A DNA stretch of 64,000 nucleotides. Source: an uncultured Clostridia bacterium. GTDB lineage: Bacteria; Bacillota; Clostridia; Oscillospirales; CAG-272. The DNA lies in assembly GCA_944391815.1 (NCBI GenBank), contig CALXUV010000002.1, forward strand, positions 27,441-91,440. Direction: 5' to 3'. Positions 1 to 9,110 of this stretch are shown here, in pieces. Position 1 is the stretch's first letter. Each line of letters starts with the position of its first letter. A program made the position numbers and the translations under genes. The notes beneath the pieces were generated by a model. The model saw only the letters and a program-made list of their open reading frames with translations, had not been told where the DNA came from and made no database searches.

Positions 1-236
1 GCGGGTATCTGTACGACAAGGAGCTGAAATCTGAAAGCAGGGCAAGATGTGAAGTGACGGACAGAATGCTTTCTATGATCGATATACTTGTGGACGGTGA
101 ATTTGTAGCGGCAAAAAAGAATTTGCGGCTGAAATTCAGGGGTTCCGAAAATCAGAGAATAATAGACGTCAGGAAAACAGAGCAGGCGGGAAAAATCGTG
201 CTCTGGGAGGGGCTTTCGGACGAAGTACTGCACTGA
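1..236 (+). CDS. nrdG: Anaerobic ribonucleoside-triphosphate reductase activating protein, C-terminal part (5' end outside window)
   Basis: Only the last 77 residues are present; the reading frame is open from base 3 to the TGA at 234-236. NrdG is a radical SAM enzyme that installs the glycyl radical on anaerobic ribonucleotide reductase (NrdD), so it supplies dNTPs without oxygen. The visible tail matches the family C-terminus: a GYLYD-type start, then CEVTDRMLSMIDILVDGEF, then KNLRLKFRGSENQRIID and a closing KIVLWEG. The CxxxCxxC cluster motif lies in the missing part. nrdD would be expected just upstream. The dut gene 270 bases downstream has a related role in the nucleotide pool, but a long gap suggests a separate transcript. 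A GTG at 54 is internal, not a start. Confidence 0.88.
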   Translation, partial: GYLYDKELKSESRARCEVTDRMLSMIDILVDGEFVAAKKNLRLKFRGSENQRIIDVRKTEQAGKIVLWEGLSDEVLH

Positions 237-386
237 TTACGGATTGCAGTAAAACTGAAAAAGTTAGCTGGATAATATAATTTTTTTGAAAAGCAAAAGT
301 TTTTTTGTCGGGAATTAACCTGAAAAAGTCAGGAAATACAGACGGCAAATGATAATTTCAAAAAGAATAACGGGATTTCTTATCTG

Positions 387-427
387 AATTAACGTCGCTG
401 AAAAGTGATTTATGCCTGACGTTAATT
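387..427. repeat. Perfect inverted repeat in the nrdG-dut gap
   Basis: Arms AATTAACGTC (387-396) and GACGTTAATT (418-427) are exactly complementary, separated by 21 bases. No T-run follows on either strand, so it is not a typical intrinsic terminator. It could be an mRNA-end hairpin for nrdG or a binding site upstream of dut. The rest of the 237-508 gap is AT-rich and shows no clear promoter. Confidence 0.5.
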
Positions 428-508
428 ATCGGTTATTCCGGAATAGTTTATGTGAAAATAAAGAAATCGCCCGTACGTTCAGGTTCGGGTAGAGACAGGA
501 GTATATAA

Positions 509-946
509 ATGAATGTAAAGTTTGTTAAACTGGATCCGAGGGCAAAAACCCCTACTTACGGCACTGAATTTTCGGCAGGTGCCGATCTCTATGCGATAAC
601 CGGAGGTGAAAAGCTGATAAAAGCCGGCGAAACGCAGTTTGTTTCAACCGGACTTTCGATCGAAATTCCTACGGGTTATGTCGGACTTGTTTACGCAAGA
701 AGCGGACTTGCCTGCAAAAAAGGACTTGCTCCGGCAAATAAAGTGGGAGTTATAGATAGCGATTACCGGGGAGAAATAATGGTAGCGCTTCATAACCATT
801 CCGCTCAGGATCTGACTGTTGCCGACGGCGAGAGGATAGCTCAGCTGGTAATAGCACCTTACATAAAGGCGGAGTTTGAAGAAGTGGGTGACCTCAGCGT
901 TACCGACCGTGGTGTTAACGGCTTCGGCTCCACCGGAACAAGATAA
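509..946 (+). CDS. dut: dUTP diphosphatase (dUTPase)
   Basis: Hydrolyses dUTP to dUMP and pyrophosphate, keeping uracil out of DNA and feeding dTMP synthesis; a cytoplasmic homotrimer in this family. At 145 residues it has the usual length, and all five trimeric dUTPase motifs are readable in order: GADLYA (about residue 24), ARSGLA (68), GVIDSDYRGEI (84), GERIAQLV (107) and the C-terminal P-loop-like RGVNGFGSTG (134). The start ATG at 509 follows an AGACAGGAG ribosome site. The HAD gene begins 16 bases after its stop, so the two are probably cotranscribed. Confidence 0.95.
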   Translation: MNVKFVKLDPRAKTPTYGTEFSAGADLYAITGGEKLIKAGETQFVSTGLSIEIPTGYVGLVYARSGLACKKGLAPANKVGVIDSDYRGEIMVALHNHSAQDLTVADGERIAQLVIAPYIKAEFEEVGDLSVTDRGVNGFGSTGTR

Positions 947-962
947 GCTATCCGGAGGTCAA

Positions 963-1703
963 ATGATAAAACTGATAGCCTCTGATCTTGACGGTACCAT
1001 TCTGCCGAAAGGTCAGAGCCGACTTGACGGTGTGACCGTAAGAAAAATAAAAGAGTGGATATCTGCCGGAAGATACTTTGCCATCATCACAGGCAGAGAC
1101 TATATCTCGCTTCTGGGTGCGATCGGAGAGAAAATTCCCGGTATTTACTGCTACTGCTGCGGCGGTTCGGTAAGCATAAAGGACGGGGTCAGACATTACA
1201 GCAGACCGGTCGACTCGGGTGCGGTTTTAAGAGCCATGAGCGACGCCCGCAGATGCGGAAAAGAGCTGGTTCTGTGTTCGGATTTTGAGGTTTTTGTTTA
1301 CGGAAGCGAAGAGTTTTACAAAAGCGTAAGCAGACTTTACGGAGACAGTTGCCGTAAAATAACGCTTGCAAAGGAAATCTCCTCTCCCGTCTACAAAATT
1401 TCCTTTTTCGGGGACTGCTCAAAACCTGTCTATGAGGTTTCGCCGCCTGAGCTCAGCCGTTTTTACAACAGAAACGGATGGGACGAGTATACGGCGAGAT
1501 TTGCCGGCAAGGGTAACGCCTTTTCCGATCTTTGCGCAAGACTCGGTGTGCTTGCCTTGGAAACTGTGGCGGCAGGAGATGATTTCTGTGATATTGAAAT
1601 GCTTGAAAAAGCCGGAAAAGCCTACATCACCGATAAACGGATTTCAGACAGATGCAGCGCCGGTTTTATAACTGACCCTCATCTGATTTTCGAAAATATC
1701 TGA
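963..1703 (+). CDS. HAD-superfamily hydrolase, Cof/IIB type
   Basis: A 246-residue phosphatase of the Cof-like (class IIB) HAD group, which usually dephosphorylates sugar phosphates or small cofactors; the substrate cannot be read from sequence. Motif I DLDGT is at residues 8-12, motif II is the ITGRD stretch near residue 41, and motif IV is GDDFCDIEML near 205. The ATG at 963 is chosen because TCCGGAGG precedes it by 5 bases and the protein then begins MIKLIASDLDGT, the standard family start; an in-frame ATG at 876 lies inside dut and is unlikely. A hairpin terminator follows at 1835. Confidence 0.87.
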   Translation: MIKLIASDLDGTILPKGQSRLDGVTVRKIKEWISAGRYFAIITGRDYISLLGAIGEKIPGIYCYCCGGSVSIKDGVRHYSRPVDSGAVLRAMSDARRCGKELVLCSDFEVFVYGSEEFYKSVSRLYGDSCRKITLAKEISSPVYKISFFGDCSKPVYEVSPPELSRFYNRNGWDEYTARFAGKGNAFSDLCARLGVLALETVAAGDDFCDIEMLEKAGKAYITDKRISDRCSAGFITDPHLIFENI

Positions 1704-1834
1704 ACGGTAAAAATTAACGGTTAAGTGAAAGTTTATTACCGACAACGGAACTGACGGTTTTTCGGATTTTTCCGTTCTGTCTGTTGCTTGCCGTGGTGAA
1801 AAACACCGGATTGATTTTAAAACCACATACGATG

Positions 1835-1873
1835 CAACCCGTAAACCCGATTTGGACGTTTGCGGGTTGTTTT
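1835..1873 (+). terminator. Intrinsic terminator after dut-HAD
   Basis: Stem CAACCCGTAAAC (1835-1846) pairs with GTTTGCGGGTTG (1858-1869), 12 pairs with one G-U, 11-base loop, followed by TTTT. It lies about 130 bases after the HAD stop. Confidence 0.75.
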
Positions 1874-1929
1874 GAAGATCGAAAACATTATCAGGCGGAT
1901 TAAAAAATCAAGTGAAAGGTAACATTAAA

Positions 1930-2499
1930 GTGGAAGATAAAAACAACCTTTTAGAATTTTGTTGTACAGACGGAGTTTGCGGTCGGAAAACTTCGCTCCC
2001 GAAAGACAGCAGTAATGCAGAAAGCGGGAAAACAGTACGAAGTAACGGCGGAAAAACAGTGGAAAAGCAGAATATTGTGTGTTCGGCTTGTCTTGTCGGT
2101 GAAAAATGCAGATATGACGGCAGGTCAAACGAAAACAAGGCGCTGCTTGGTCTTGCCGGAAAATACAACCTTATTCCGGTTTGTCCTGAGGTGATGGGTG
2201 GACTGCCGACTCCGAGAGAGCCGTCCGAAATCAGAGACGGAAGAGTTGTTACCAAAAGCGGCAAGGATGTAACAGCAAATTTTGCTGACGGAGCAGAAAA
2301 AGCGCTTGCGGCTGCACTTGAAAATAACTGTGTTGCAGCGGTGTTGAAAGCGAGAAGCCCGTCGTGCGGACTTGGTAAGATATACGACGGAACTTTTCAG
2401 GGTGTACTGACTGCCGGTGACGGCATTTTTGCCGCACTGCTGAAAGAAAAAGGTGTCAGGATTTTTACGGAAGAAAATTTCAGTCCTGATGATATCTGA
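1930..2499 (+). CDS. DUF523 family protein
   Basis: A protein of the DUF523 (YbbK-like) family, function unknown. The core starts at SACLVGEKCRYDG, then PVCPEVMGGLPTPREP and KARSPSCG, the conserved Cys-rich signature of the family. The start is uncertain. GTG at 1930 follows GAAAGG at a good distance and gives 189 residues; GTG at 2059 would give a normal-length protein beginning just before the conserved core; GTG at 1912 is also open. With the 1930 start there is an unusual extension of about 43 residues with CC and C residues (EFCCTDGVCGRK) not typical of the family. A terminator lies just upstream, so it is probably monocistronic. Confidence 0.82.
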   Translation: MEDKNNLLEFCCTDGVCGRKTSLPKDSSNAESGKTVRSNGGKTVEKQNIVCSACLVGEKCRYDGRSNENKALLGLAGKYNLIPVCPEVMGGLPTPREPSEIRDGRVVTKSGKDVTANFADGAEKALAAALENNCVAAVLKARSPSCGLGKIYDGTFQGVLTAGDGIFAALLKEKGVRIFTEENFSPDDI

Positions 2500-2829
2500 A
2501 TCAAGGTGTTAATGTAATTCATGCGGCTCGGTTGTAAATTGATTCTTCGTTTAACCCGTAATGCTTTTCGGGAATTATCGGTAAACTCCTGAGAACAGAC
2601 TCTGTGTTCAGGAAAAACAGTCCGGTTCACCGGAAGAAAAACAATGCAGTGAAATACGGTTCGTTAATTGTCATGTCTTTTGCAGAATTACCGGCAGAAA
2701 CTCATGTGGCTTTATTTATCGGAAATAATAAAGTCATAAAAAATACTTGACGAACGAAGAAAAAAATAGTAATATATTAATGATAACGAAGAAATCTCAG
2801 ACAGTTAACCGGGAAAGGAGCGGAAGCGT
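2500..2829 (+). other. Intergenic region with promoter for the SPFH-like gene
   Basis: A 330-base gap. The only confident element is the promoter at 2747-2775. The first 200 bases contain short GC-rich inverted stretches near 2560-2620 that may end DUF523 transcription, but no clean terminator is visible. No gene is seen. Confidence 0.5.
2747..2775 (+). promoter_or_regulatory. Sigma-A type promoter
   Basis: -35 TTGACG (2747-2752), 17-base spacer, -10 TAATAT (2770-2775). It is 55 bases before the start codon at 2830. Confidence 0.78.
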
Positions 2830-3531
2830 ATGGAAAACGGCAGAGTCCGGATAATAGAAATAGCAGAGCGTGATATCAACAGCGGACGTATGATGGAGAA
2901 ATTCCCTGATACCGTACTTGCCTCAGATACGCTGATATCCGTTCCGGTCAACTATTACGCTGACGTAAGAGTGGCGGACGGCGCTCCGGTAACGGTAAAG
3001 TCATGCCAGAAAAAGAAGCTTGTGAAAATGGTCGGCGGTGATAAAGTCGGCAAAAAGGTTTCCGTTCTTTTCGTAAACAAGCGTAAGCTCACAACAATGT
3101 CGTGGGGAATAGGAAGCCTTCCCATAAGGTACGATTTTCTCGGAGGAGCAACTATAAACGTCGGCGCAAACGGCAATGTTTTGCCGGAAATCGTCGATGC
3201 GGGTGAGCTTTACACCGCAATGCAGAGCGAAAATGAAACGGTTGACATAACGGAAGTCATAAGCATAATAACGGCGGCGTTCCGTTCGTGTGCATCAAAA
3301 ATTCTGGTGGAAATGTTCTACGAGGCAATAGAGCCGATTTTCCAGACGGACTTCCTTGTAAGCGAGCTGCACAGAAGACTGAACGAGAGAATATGCAACA
3401 GAAAGCTGAAAATACTTCCCGGTGTCATTTTCAAATGGGCGACGGTAGCCGGAATAAGGGTGCGCGAAGAGGATAAAAATGCACTTCTTGCCAGATACTC
3501 GGGAAAAAATCAGTCGTCGGGAAGACGGTGA
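2830..3531 (+). CDS. SPFH-like (virion-core/YdjI-like) domain protein
   Basis: A 233-residue protein without signal peptide or membrane segment. The order of features resembles the SPFH/prohibitin-fold proteins annotated as virion core-like or YdjI-like: an N-terminal beta-rich stretch (residues 20-70), a KLTTMSWGIGSLPIRYDF segment near 88, INVGANGNVLPEIVDAGEL near 115, then a helical half with FQTDFLVSELHRRLNERI. Assignment is by pattern only. The start ATG at 2830 is supported by GAAAGGAGCGG upstream and by the promoter at 2747. If the call is right this is one of two SPFH-type proteins in the window (the other at 36056-37456). Typical relatives are longer with a C-terminal zinc ribbon, absent here. 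Confidence 0.5.
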   Translation: MENGRVRIIEIAERDINSGRMMEKFPDTVLASDTLISVPVNYYADVRVADGAPVTVKSCQKKKLVKMVGGDKVGKKVSVLFVNKRKLTTMSWGIGSLPIRYDFLGGATINVGANGNVLPEIVDAGELYTAMQSENETVDITEVISIITAAFRSCASKILVEMFYEAIEPIFQTDFLVSELHRRLNERICNRKLKILPGVIFKWATVAGIRVREEDKNALLARYSGKNQSSGRR

Positions 3532-3708
3532 ATTTTCTGCCCGCCGAAAGCGGCAATATCGAAAATACGGCGTACTTCCGAAAGGAGATTGTCGGATTTT
3601 CCGGGAATAAAAATACAGCAGATATGCATATCAATACAATAATTTTGACAATTTGATGTATAAAATTCGTAATACGGCAGACTGAAAACAAAAATTTGTA
3701 TTATAATA

Positions 3709-3737
3709 TTGAAAAGTATGCCGCCGTGTGATATAAT
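3709..3737 (+). promoter_or_regulatory. Promoter of the ilv cluster
   Basis: -35 TTGAAA (3709-3714), 17-base spacer, consensus -10 TATAAT (3732-3737). The expected transcript begins near 3744, leaving a leader of only about 43 bases before ilvB; there is no room for a T-box or leader-peptide attenuator here. It also excludes the in-frame start at 3709. Confidence 0.85.
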
Positions 3738-3786
3738 GTACTCTGTTATAGAAATAACAAGTTGTTTAAGAAAGGCAAACGCACAG

Positions 3787-5454
3787 ATGAAATTATCGGG
3801 AGCAAGGATTCTTATCGAAACTCTCATAGAACAGGGAACCGAGGTGATTTTCGGATATCCGGGAGGAACGGTACTGAATATTTACGACGAATTATACCTG
3901 AATTCGGACAGGATCAAACACATAATAACGGCACACGAGCAGGGTGCGGCACATGCGGCTGACGGATATGCCAGAGCCTCGGGAAAGGTCGGGGTGGTTC
4001 TTGCCACGTCGGGCCCGGGAGCGACGAATCTGGTAACCGGAATAGCCAATGCTTATCTTGACAGCGTACCGATGGTTGCGATAACCGGAAACGTTGCCGG
4101 CAATATGTTCGGAAAGGACAGCTTTCAGGAAGTCGACATAATGGGTGTAACGCTTCCGATAACCAAGCACAACTATGTGGTAAGAAAGGCAGAGGATCTT
4201 GCAGACACCGTCCGTGAAGCTTTCAGGATAGCGATGTCCGGAAGACCGGGACCGGTTCTGGTGGATATACCGAAAGATGTACAGCTCGGATATGCCGAAT
4301 ACGAAAAGGGCGAAAAAGTCAGACCTTACGAGACGGTAAAGGCGTCGGACGAGGATATATCCAAAGCCGTGGCAATGATAAAAGAGAGCAAAAGACCTTA
4401 CATATTCTGCGGAGGCGGAGCGGTAATTTCCGGTTGCGAAAGCGAAATTGCGGAAATAGCGGAGAAAACCGACGCTTATATAGGACTTTCAATGATGGGT
4501 CTTTCGGCAGTACACGCGGACAATCAGAGAAATCTCGGAATGATGGGAATGCACGGCCACTATGCCGCCAACAGAGCTCTTCGCGAATGTGATCTCATAA
4601 TTGCGCTTGGAGTCCGTTTCAGCGACAGAGCAACCGGCAACAAGGAAAAATTTTCCGCAGGAAAAAAGATAATACATATAGACGTCGATACGGCGGAACT
4701 CAATAAAAACATTCCGGCGACGCTTTGCGTGCACAGTGAACTCGGATACGCAGTGAAAAAGATACTCGCAGGTCTTGGAGATGCGGTAAAACGTCCCGAG
4801 TGGGCTGAAATGATAGAAAAATACAAGTATTTTGAAAGTCAGCACAAGCCTCCGTTCCTTTGCGACAGACTTACACCTTATGACGTAATCGACGCCGTTT
4901 GCAGGCGTACAACCGACAATATGCCGGTGGCGACCGATGTCGGACAAAACCAGCTCTGGACCGCGCAGCGTTACCGTGTAAGAAAACCGAGGCGTTTCCT
5001 TACCAGCGGAGGCCTTGGCGCGATGGGCTTCGGAATGGGCGCGGCAATAGGAGCGTGCGTGGCAACCGGAGAAAGAACGGTGCTGTTCACAGGAGACGGC
5101 GGTTTCGGAATGAATCTTAATGAAACCATGACAGCCGTTTCTCAGAACCTGCCGCTCGTCGTTGTAATAATGAACAATACGGTGCTCGGAAACGTAAGAC
5201 AGTGGCAGACGATGTTCTTTAACAAGCATTACTCGGCTACAACTCTCGAAAGAGCGGTTAACTTCCCGGCGCTTGCAGAGGCTTTCGGAGCGGTCGGACT
5301 GAGAGCGGAAAGCAGAGAACAGCTTGAAGAGGCACTGGACAAAGCGTTTTCGGTAAACGGTCCGGTGGTAATCGACTGCGCAATAGATAAAGACGAAAGA
5401 GTGCTGCCCATGATACCGCCGGGCGGAGCATTCGAAGAGCTGAAGCTCGACTGA
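3787..5454 (+). CDS. ilvB: Acetolactate synthase, large (catalytic) subunit
   Basis: ThDP enzyme that condenses two pyruvates to acetolactate (or pyruvate with 2-oxobutyrate), the first common step of valine, leucine and isoleucine synthesis. At 555 residues it is full length. The catalytic glutamate is E51 in TAHEQGAAHAADGYAR; the ThDP-binding stretch GDGGFGMNLNE is near 438, ending at N with a following NNTVLG. The start ATG at 3787 follows AAGAAAGG and gives the family start MKLSGARILIETL; an in-frame start at 3709 lies within the promoter. The regulatory subunit gene follows after 16 bases. Confidence 0.97.
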   Translation: MKLSGARILIETLIEQGTEVIFGYPGGTVLNIYDELYLNSDRIKHIITAHEQGAAHAADGYARASGKVGVVLATSGPGATNLVTGIANAYLDSVPMVAITGNVAGNMFGKDSFQEVDIMGVTLPITKHNYVVRKAEDLADTVREAFRIAMSGRPGPVLVDIPKDVQLGYAEYEKGEKVRPYETVKASDEDISKAVAMIKESKRPYIFCGGGAVISGCESEIAEIAEKTDAYIGLSMMGLSAVHADNQRNLGMMGMHGHYAANRALRECDLIIALGVRFSDRATGNKEKFSAGKKIIHIDVDTAELNKNIPATLCVHSELGYAVKKILAGLGDAVKRPEWAEMIEKYKYFESQHKPPFLCDRLTPYDVIDAVCRRTTDNMPVATDVGQNQLWTAQRYRVRKPRRFLTSGGLGAMGFGMGAAIGACVATGERTVLFTGDGGFGMNLNETMTAVSQNLPLVVVIMNNTVLGNVRQWQTMFFNKHYSATTLERAVNFPALAEAFGAVGLRAESREQLEEALDKAFSVNGPVVIDCAIDKDERVLPMIPPGGAFEELKLD

Positions 5455-5470
5455 CGAAGGGAGGGGCGAC

Positions 5471-5986
5471 ATGAAGAAGTTTATAATCGGACTGCTGGTA
5501 ACAAACGAGTCGGGAGTCCTGACACGGATATCGGGAATGTTTTCAAGAAGATGCTTCAATATCGATTCCCTGACAGTCGGCGTGACCGAAGATCCGGCAA
5601 TATCGAGAATGACGATAGTGATGACCGGAGACGAGTATTCAAGAGACCAGATAGTAAAGCAGCTGTCAAAGATACACAGCGTAAAAGAAATCAAGGAAAT
5701 GGATCCGGAAAACTCTGTCAGCCGTGAGCTTGTAATAATCAAGGTGAAGGCTGACAGCAAAACGAGAAGCGAGATAATAGACGCCGTAACGGTGTTCAGA
5801 AACAAGATAATCGACTACTCAAAAGATGCGCTGAGCATAGAGGTAACCGGAGAGTATACAAAGCTTGAGGCTTTCATAGAGCTGATGAGCACGTACGGCA
5901 TAATAGAGATATGCCGCACCGGTCTTGTTTCAATAGACAGAGCGTCGCAGACTCTGAAAGACTCGGGAAAAATCTGCGAGCATTAA
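5471..5986 (+). CDS. ilvN: Acetolactate synthase, small (regulatory) subunit
   Basis: Binds IlvB, activates it and confers valine feedback inhibition in characterised homologues. The 171 residues comprise an N-terminal ACT domain (about 3-77, beginning [23 protein letters not shown] with the NIDSLTVG strand) and the C-terminal ALS-SS domain (from about 85 with [10 protein letters not shown]). AGGGAGGGG precedes the ATG by 6 bases. ilvC starts 65 bases downstream without an evident terminator. Confidence 0.96.
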   Translation: MKKFIIGLLVTNESGVLTRISGMFSRRCFNIDSLTVGVTEDPAISRMTIVMTGDEYSRDQIVKQLSKIHSVKEIKEMDPENSVSRELVIIKVKADSKTRSEIIDAVTVFRNKIIDYSKDALSIEVTGEYTKLEAFIELMSTYGIIEICRTGLVSIDRASQTLKDSGKICEH

Positions 5987-6051
5987 TAAAACCAAAAACC
6001 GTAAAAATACGGCTGAAATTTGAAAAATCAAAGAAAACGAGGAATAAAAAA

Positions 6052-7065
6052 ATGGCAGTAATGTACTACGAAAAAGATTGCGACCTTTCCCTTCTCGACG
6101 GAAAAACCGTATGCGTTGTCGGCTACGGCTCACAGGGACATGCTCATGCGAAAAACCTCAGAGACAGCGGAGTAAAGGTAATCATAGGTCTTTATGAGGG
6201 TTCAAAGAGTGCGGTAAGAGCAAAAGCAGATGGATTTGAGGTATACAACACCGAGGATGCCGTACAGAAAGCAGACATCGTAATGATTCTTGTAAACGAC
6301 GAAAAACAGGCTGCGCTTTATAAAAAGTGCATCGGCCCCTACATGCGTTCGGGAATGACTCTTTGCTTTGCACACGGCTTCAACATTCACTTCAAACAGA
6401 TAGTTCCGCCCGCCGACGTCAACGTAATAATGATAGCTCCCAAGGGACCGGGACACACCGTACGTTCGCAGTACGAAAAGGGACAGGGCGTACCTTGTCT
6501 TGTAGCTGTTGAACAGAATGCAACAGGAAACGCACATGAGCTTGCACTTGCTTACGCTCTCGGAATAGGCGGAGCAAGAGCCGGTGTTCTTGACACCACC
6601 TTCCGTGAAGAGACCGAAACAGACCTCTTCGGAGAGCAGGCAGTACTTTGCGGCGGAGTAACCGCTCTTATGAAAGCCGGATTTGATACTCTGGTTGAAG
6701 CAGGTTACAAACCGGAAAATGCTTACTTTGAGTGCATCCATGAGATGAAACTGATAGTTGACCTGATATTTGAAAAGGGATTTGCCGGAATGCGTTACTC
6801 GATTTCCGATACTGCTGAGTACGGTGACTACACAGTAGGACCGCGTATAATCACTGAGCAGACAAAAGCAGAGATGAAAAAGGTTCTGACCGAGATCCAG
6901 AACGGAACATTTGCCCGCAACTGGATACTTGAAAACCAGGCAAACCGTCCTTTCTTCAATGCCACAAAGAAAATACAGTCCGAAATACAGCTTGAAAAAG
7001 TAGGAGCCGAGCTCCGTTCAAAGATGAACTGGGGCAACAAAGATGAAATAATCAAGGAAAAATAA
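6052..7065 (+). CDS. ilvC: Ketol-acid reductoisomerase, class I
   Basis: Converts acetolactate or acetohydroxybutyrate to the dihydroxy acids with NAD(P)H and Mg2+. The 337-residue length is the short class I form. The Rossmann motif [13 protein letters not shown] is at 24-36; the conserved [13 protein letters not shown] stretch and the metal-binding [12 protein letters not shown] follow. The residues after the second strand (GLYEGSKSA) resemble loops that decide between NADPH and NADH, but cofactor use cannot be settled by eye. The ATG at 6052 with GAGGA upstream is chosen over the longer open frame from 5911, which overlaps ilvN. Confidence 0.97.
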   Translation: MAVMYYEKDCDLSLLDGKTVCVVGYGSQGHAHAKNLRDSGVKVIIGLYEGSKSAVRAKADGFEVYNTEDAVQKADIVMILVNDEKQAALYKKCIGPYMRSGMTLCFAHGFNIHFKQIVPPADVNVIMIAPKGPGHTVRSQYEKGQGVPCLVAVEQNATGNAHELALAYALGIGGARAGVLDTTFREETETDLFGEQAVLCGGVTALMKAGFDTLVEAGYKPENAYFECIHEMKLIVDLIFEKGFAGMRYSISDTAEYGDYTVGPRIITEQTKAEMKKVLTEIQNGTFARNWILENQANRPFFNATKKIQSEIQLEKVGAELRSKMNWGNKDEIIKEK

Positions 7066-7112
7066 TCCTCGGGCTTTCGGAAGTATCAGGCTGCCCTGAA
7101 AATACAAAACAG

Positions 7113-7157
7113 AATCCGGAAGAGAGTAACCGAAAAAGAGCTTTCTTCCGGATTTTT
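7113..7157 (+). terminator. Hairpin terminator/attenuator between ilvC and ilvD
   Basis: Stem AATCCGGAAGAGAG (7113-7126) pairs with CTTTCTTCCGGATT (7141-7154), 14 pairs with one G-U, 14-base loop, run of five T. It sits 48 bases after ilvC, splitting the pathway genes into ilvBNC and ilvDE units. Confidence 0.82.
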
Positions 7158-7175
7158 GAAATAACGGCAGTCGCC

Positions 7176-7205
7176 TTGTCTTAAACGGCGTCTGCGTGTC
7201 ATAAT
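7176..7205 (+). promoter_or_regulatory. Weak candidate promoter for ilvD
   Basis: TTGTCT (7176-7181), 18-base spacer, CATAAT (7200-7205), located after the terminator and 54 bases before the ilvD start. The match is modest; read-through from ilvC is the alternative. Confidence 0.35.
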
Positions 7206-7258
7206 AAAATCAAGAGTCGAAACGAACGGAAAAATCCGTTTGTGAAAGGAAAAATAAA

Positions 7259-8926
7259 GTGAACAGCGATAAAATGAAACAGGGGACGGAAAGAGCCCCT
7301 CAGCGCTCACTGCTCAAAGCAATGGGACTGACAGACAAACAGATAAGAAAACCGATAATCGGTATAGTTAACTCGTACAGCGAGGTTATACCCGGACATG
7401 TACACCTCCGGACGATAGCGAGATGCGTTAAGGACGGGGTGCTGGCTTCGGGCGGAACTCCGCTTGAATTCAATGTTATCGGAGTCTGCGACGGAATAGC
7501 CATGGGACACGAGGGAATGAAATATTCACTTGTAACCAGAGAGATAATAGCGGACAGCGTCGAATGTATGGCAAAAGCGCACTGCTTTGACGGACTTGTT
7601 TTCATACCCAACTGCGATAAGATAGTACCCGGAATGCTGCTTGCGGCTGTCAGACTCAACATACCTGCGATATTCTGTTCCGGCGGACCTATGCTTTCTC
7701 TTTGTTCTGACGAGGGAAGGGCGATGGATTTGAACTCGGTTTTCGAAGCAGTCGGCGGCGTCAAAAACAAGACAATGACTGAAGAAAGACTTCAGTACAT
7801 AGAAGAAAACGCCTGCCCCGGATGCGGCTCATGCTCCGGAATGTTCACGGCAAACTCAATGAACTGTCTGTGCGAAGCAATAGGCATGGCGCTCAAAGGC
7901 AACGGCAGTACGCCTGCGGTTTACGCACACCGTCAGAGACTTGCCAAGGCGGCGGGCGAACAGATAATGGAACTGGTCGAAAAAGATATAAAGCCGCTTG
8001 ATATAGTCACGGAAAAATCGATGGAAAATGCTTTTACCGTCGATATGGCTCTCGGTTGCTCTTCAAACTCGCTGCTCCACCTTCTTGCGGTAGCCAGCGA
8101 AGCCGGAATAAAATTCGACCTTGCAAAGGTAAACGAGATAAGCGAAAGAACGCCGAATCTCTGCCACCTTGCTCCTGCCGGACATCACCATATGCAGGAT
8201 CTGTGGGCGGCAGGCGGAGTTTATGCCGTAATGAACGAGCTTTCCGGTAAAAATATGCTGCATACCGACTGTATGACAGTTACGGGTAAAACGGTAGGCG
8301 AAAACATAAGCGGATGTCACGTCCTTAACCATGACGTTATCAGACCGATCGACAATCCGTACAGCAAGACCGGCGGACTTGCGGTGCTTTTCGGAACTCT
8401 TGCACCGAACGGAGCGGCGGTAAAACGCAGTGCGGTTGCGCCCGAAATGCTCAAACACACCGGAAGAGCAAGAGTGTTTGACGGAGAAGAGGCGGCGATA
8501 AAAGCCATATTCGCTTCGGAAATAAAGAGCGGAGATGTCGTTGTTATAAGGTATGAAGGTCCGGCGGGCGGTCCCGGAATGAGGGAGATGCTGGCTTGTA
8601 CTTCTGCGATAGCCGGAATGGGACTCGATAAAGAAGTTGCGCTTATAACAGACGGAAGATTTTCCGGAGCTACGAGAGGAGCGTCAATAGGTCACTGCGC
8701 CCCCGAAGCCGCAAGCGACGGACCGATAGCGTATGTAAAAGAGGGCGACCTTATCGAAATAGATATACCGAATTATAAACTAAACCTTCTTGTCAGCGAA
8801 GAAGAAATGGCAAAACGCCGCAAAGAGAGTAAGCCGAAGCAGAACGGTGAAATTAAAGGTTACCTCAAAAAATATTCAAAGATGGTAAGCGGAGCCGACA
8901 AAGGCGCAATACTCAGCGTGGACTGA
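7259..8926 (+). CDS. ilvD: Dihydroxy-acid dehydratase
   Basis: Iron-sulfur enzyme that dehydrates dihydroxyisovalerate and dihydroxymethylvalerate to the 2-oxo acids. Full-length at 555 residues. The cluster cysteines are visible in [11 protein letters not shown] and [19 protein letters not shown]; the C-terminal [14 protein letters not shown] is the family signature. The start is GTG at 7259 with AAAGGA nine bases upstream; an ATG five codons later (7274) is possible but has no better ribosome site. It is separated from ilvC by a terminator and from ilvE by 184 bases with no clear signal. Confidence 0.97.
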   Translation: MNSDKMKQGTERAPQRSLLKAMGLTDKQIRKPIIGIVNSYSEVIPGHVHLRTIARCVKDGVLASGGTPLEFNVIGVCDGIAMGHEGMKYSLVTREIIADSVECMAKAHCFDGLVFIPNCDKIVPGMLLAAVRLNIPAIFCSGGPMLSLCSDEGRAMDLNSVFEAVGGVKNKTMTEERLQYIEENACPGCGSCSGMFTANSMNCLCEAIGMALKGNGSTPAVYAHRQRLAKAAGEQIMELVEKDIKPLDIVTEKSMENAFTVDMALGCSSNSLLHLLAVASEAGIKFDLAKVNEISERTPNLCHLAPAGHHHMQDLWAAGGVYAVMNELSGKNMLHTDCMTVTGKTVGENISGCHVLNHDVIRPIDNPYSKTGGLAVLFGTLAPNGAAVKRSAVAPEMLKHTGRARVFDGEEAAIKAIFASEIKSGDVVVIRYEGPAGGPGMREMLACTSAIAGMGLDKEVALITDGRFSGATRGASIGHCAPEAASDGPIAYVKEGDLIEIDIPNYKLNLLVSEEEMAKRRKESKPKQNGEIKGYLKKYSKMVSGADKGAILSVD

Positions 8927-9110
8927 TTTTGTCTAACGGATAAAACTGCGGTCTTGAATTTTTTGCAGTATTTTCAGGAATTGACTTTTTACTAAAAATA
9001 AACTGAGCGGGCTTTAACTGAATTTTTCCCGATTATCAGCAAAGCTGCTTTAACGAAAAAATAACGCTTCGATTTTAATTAACCGCCTCGGCGGTAAGGG
9101 GGATAATAAA

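Noticed and set aside
3738-3786. T-box or leader-peptide attenuator before ilvB
   Set aside because: The leader after the promoter is only about 43 bases, too short for either.
4489-5805. 438-codon minus-strand open frame
   Set aside because: It is entirely antisense to ilvB and the start of ilvN, which are certain genes; the translated protein is low in family-like motifs and has no ribosome site.
5930-6133. Minus-strand frame over the ilvN-ilvC junction
   Set aside because: Antisense of two certain genes and no ribosome site.
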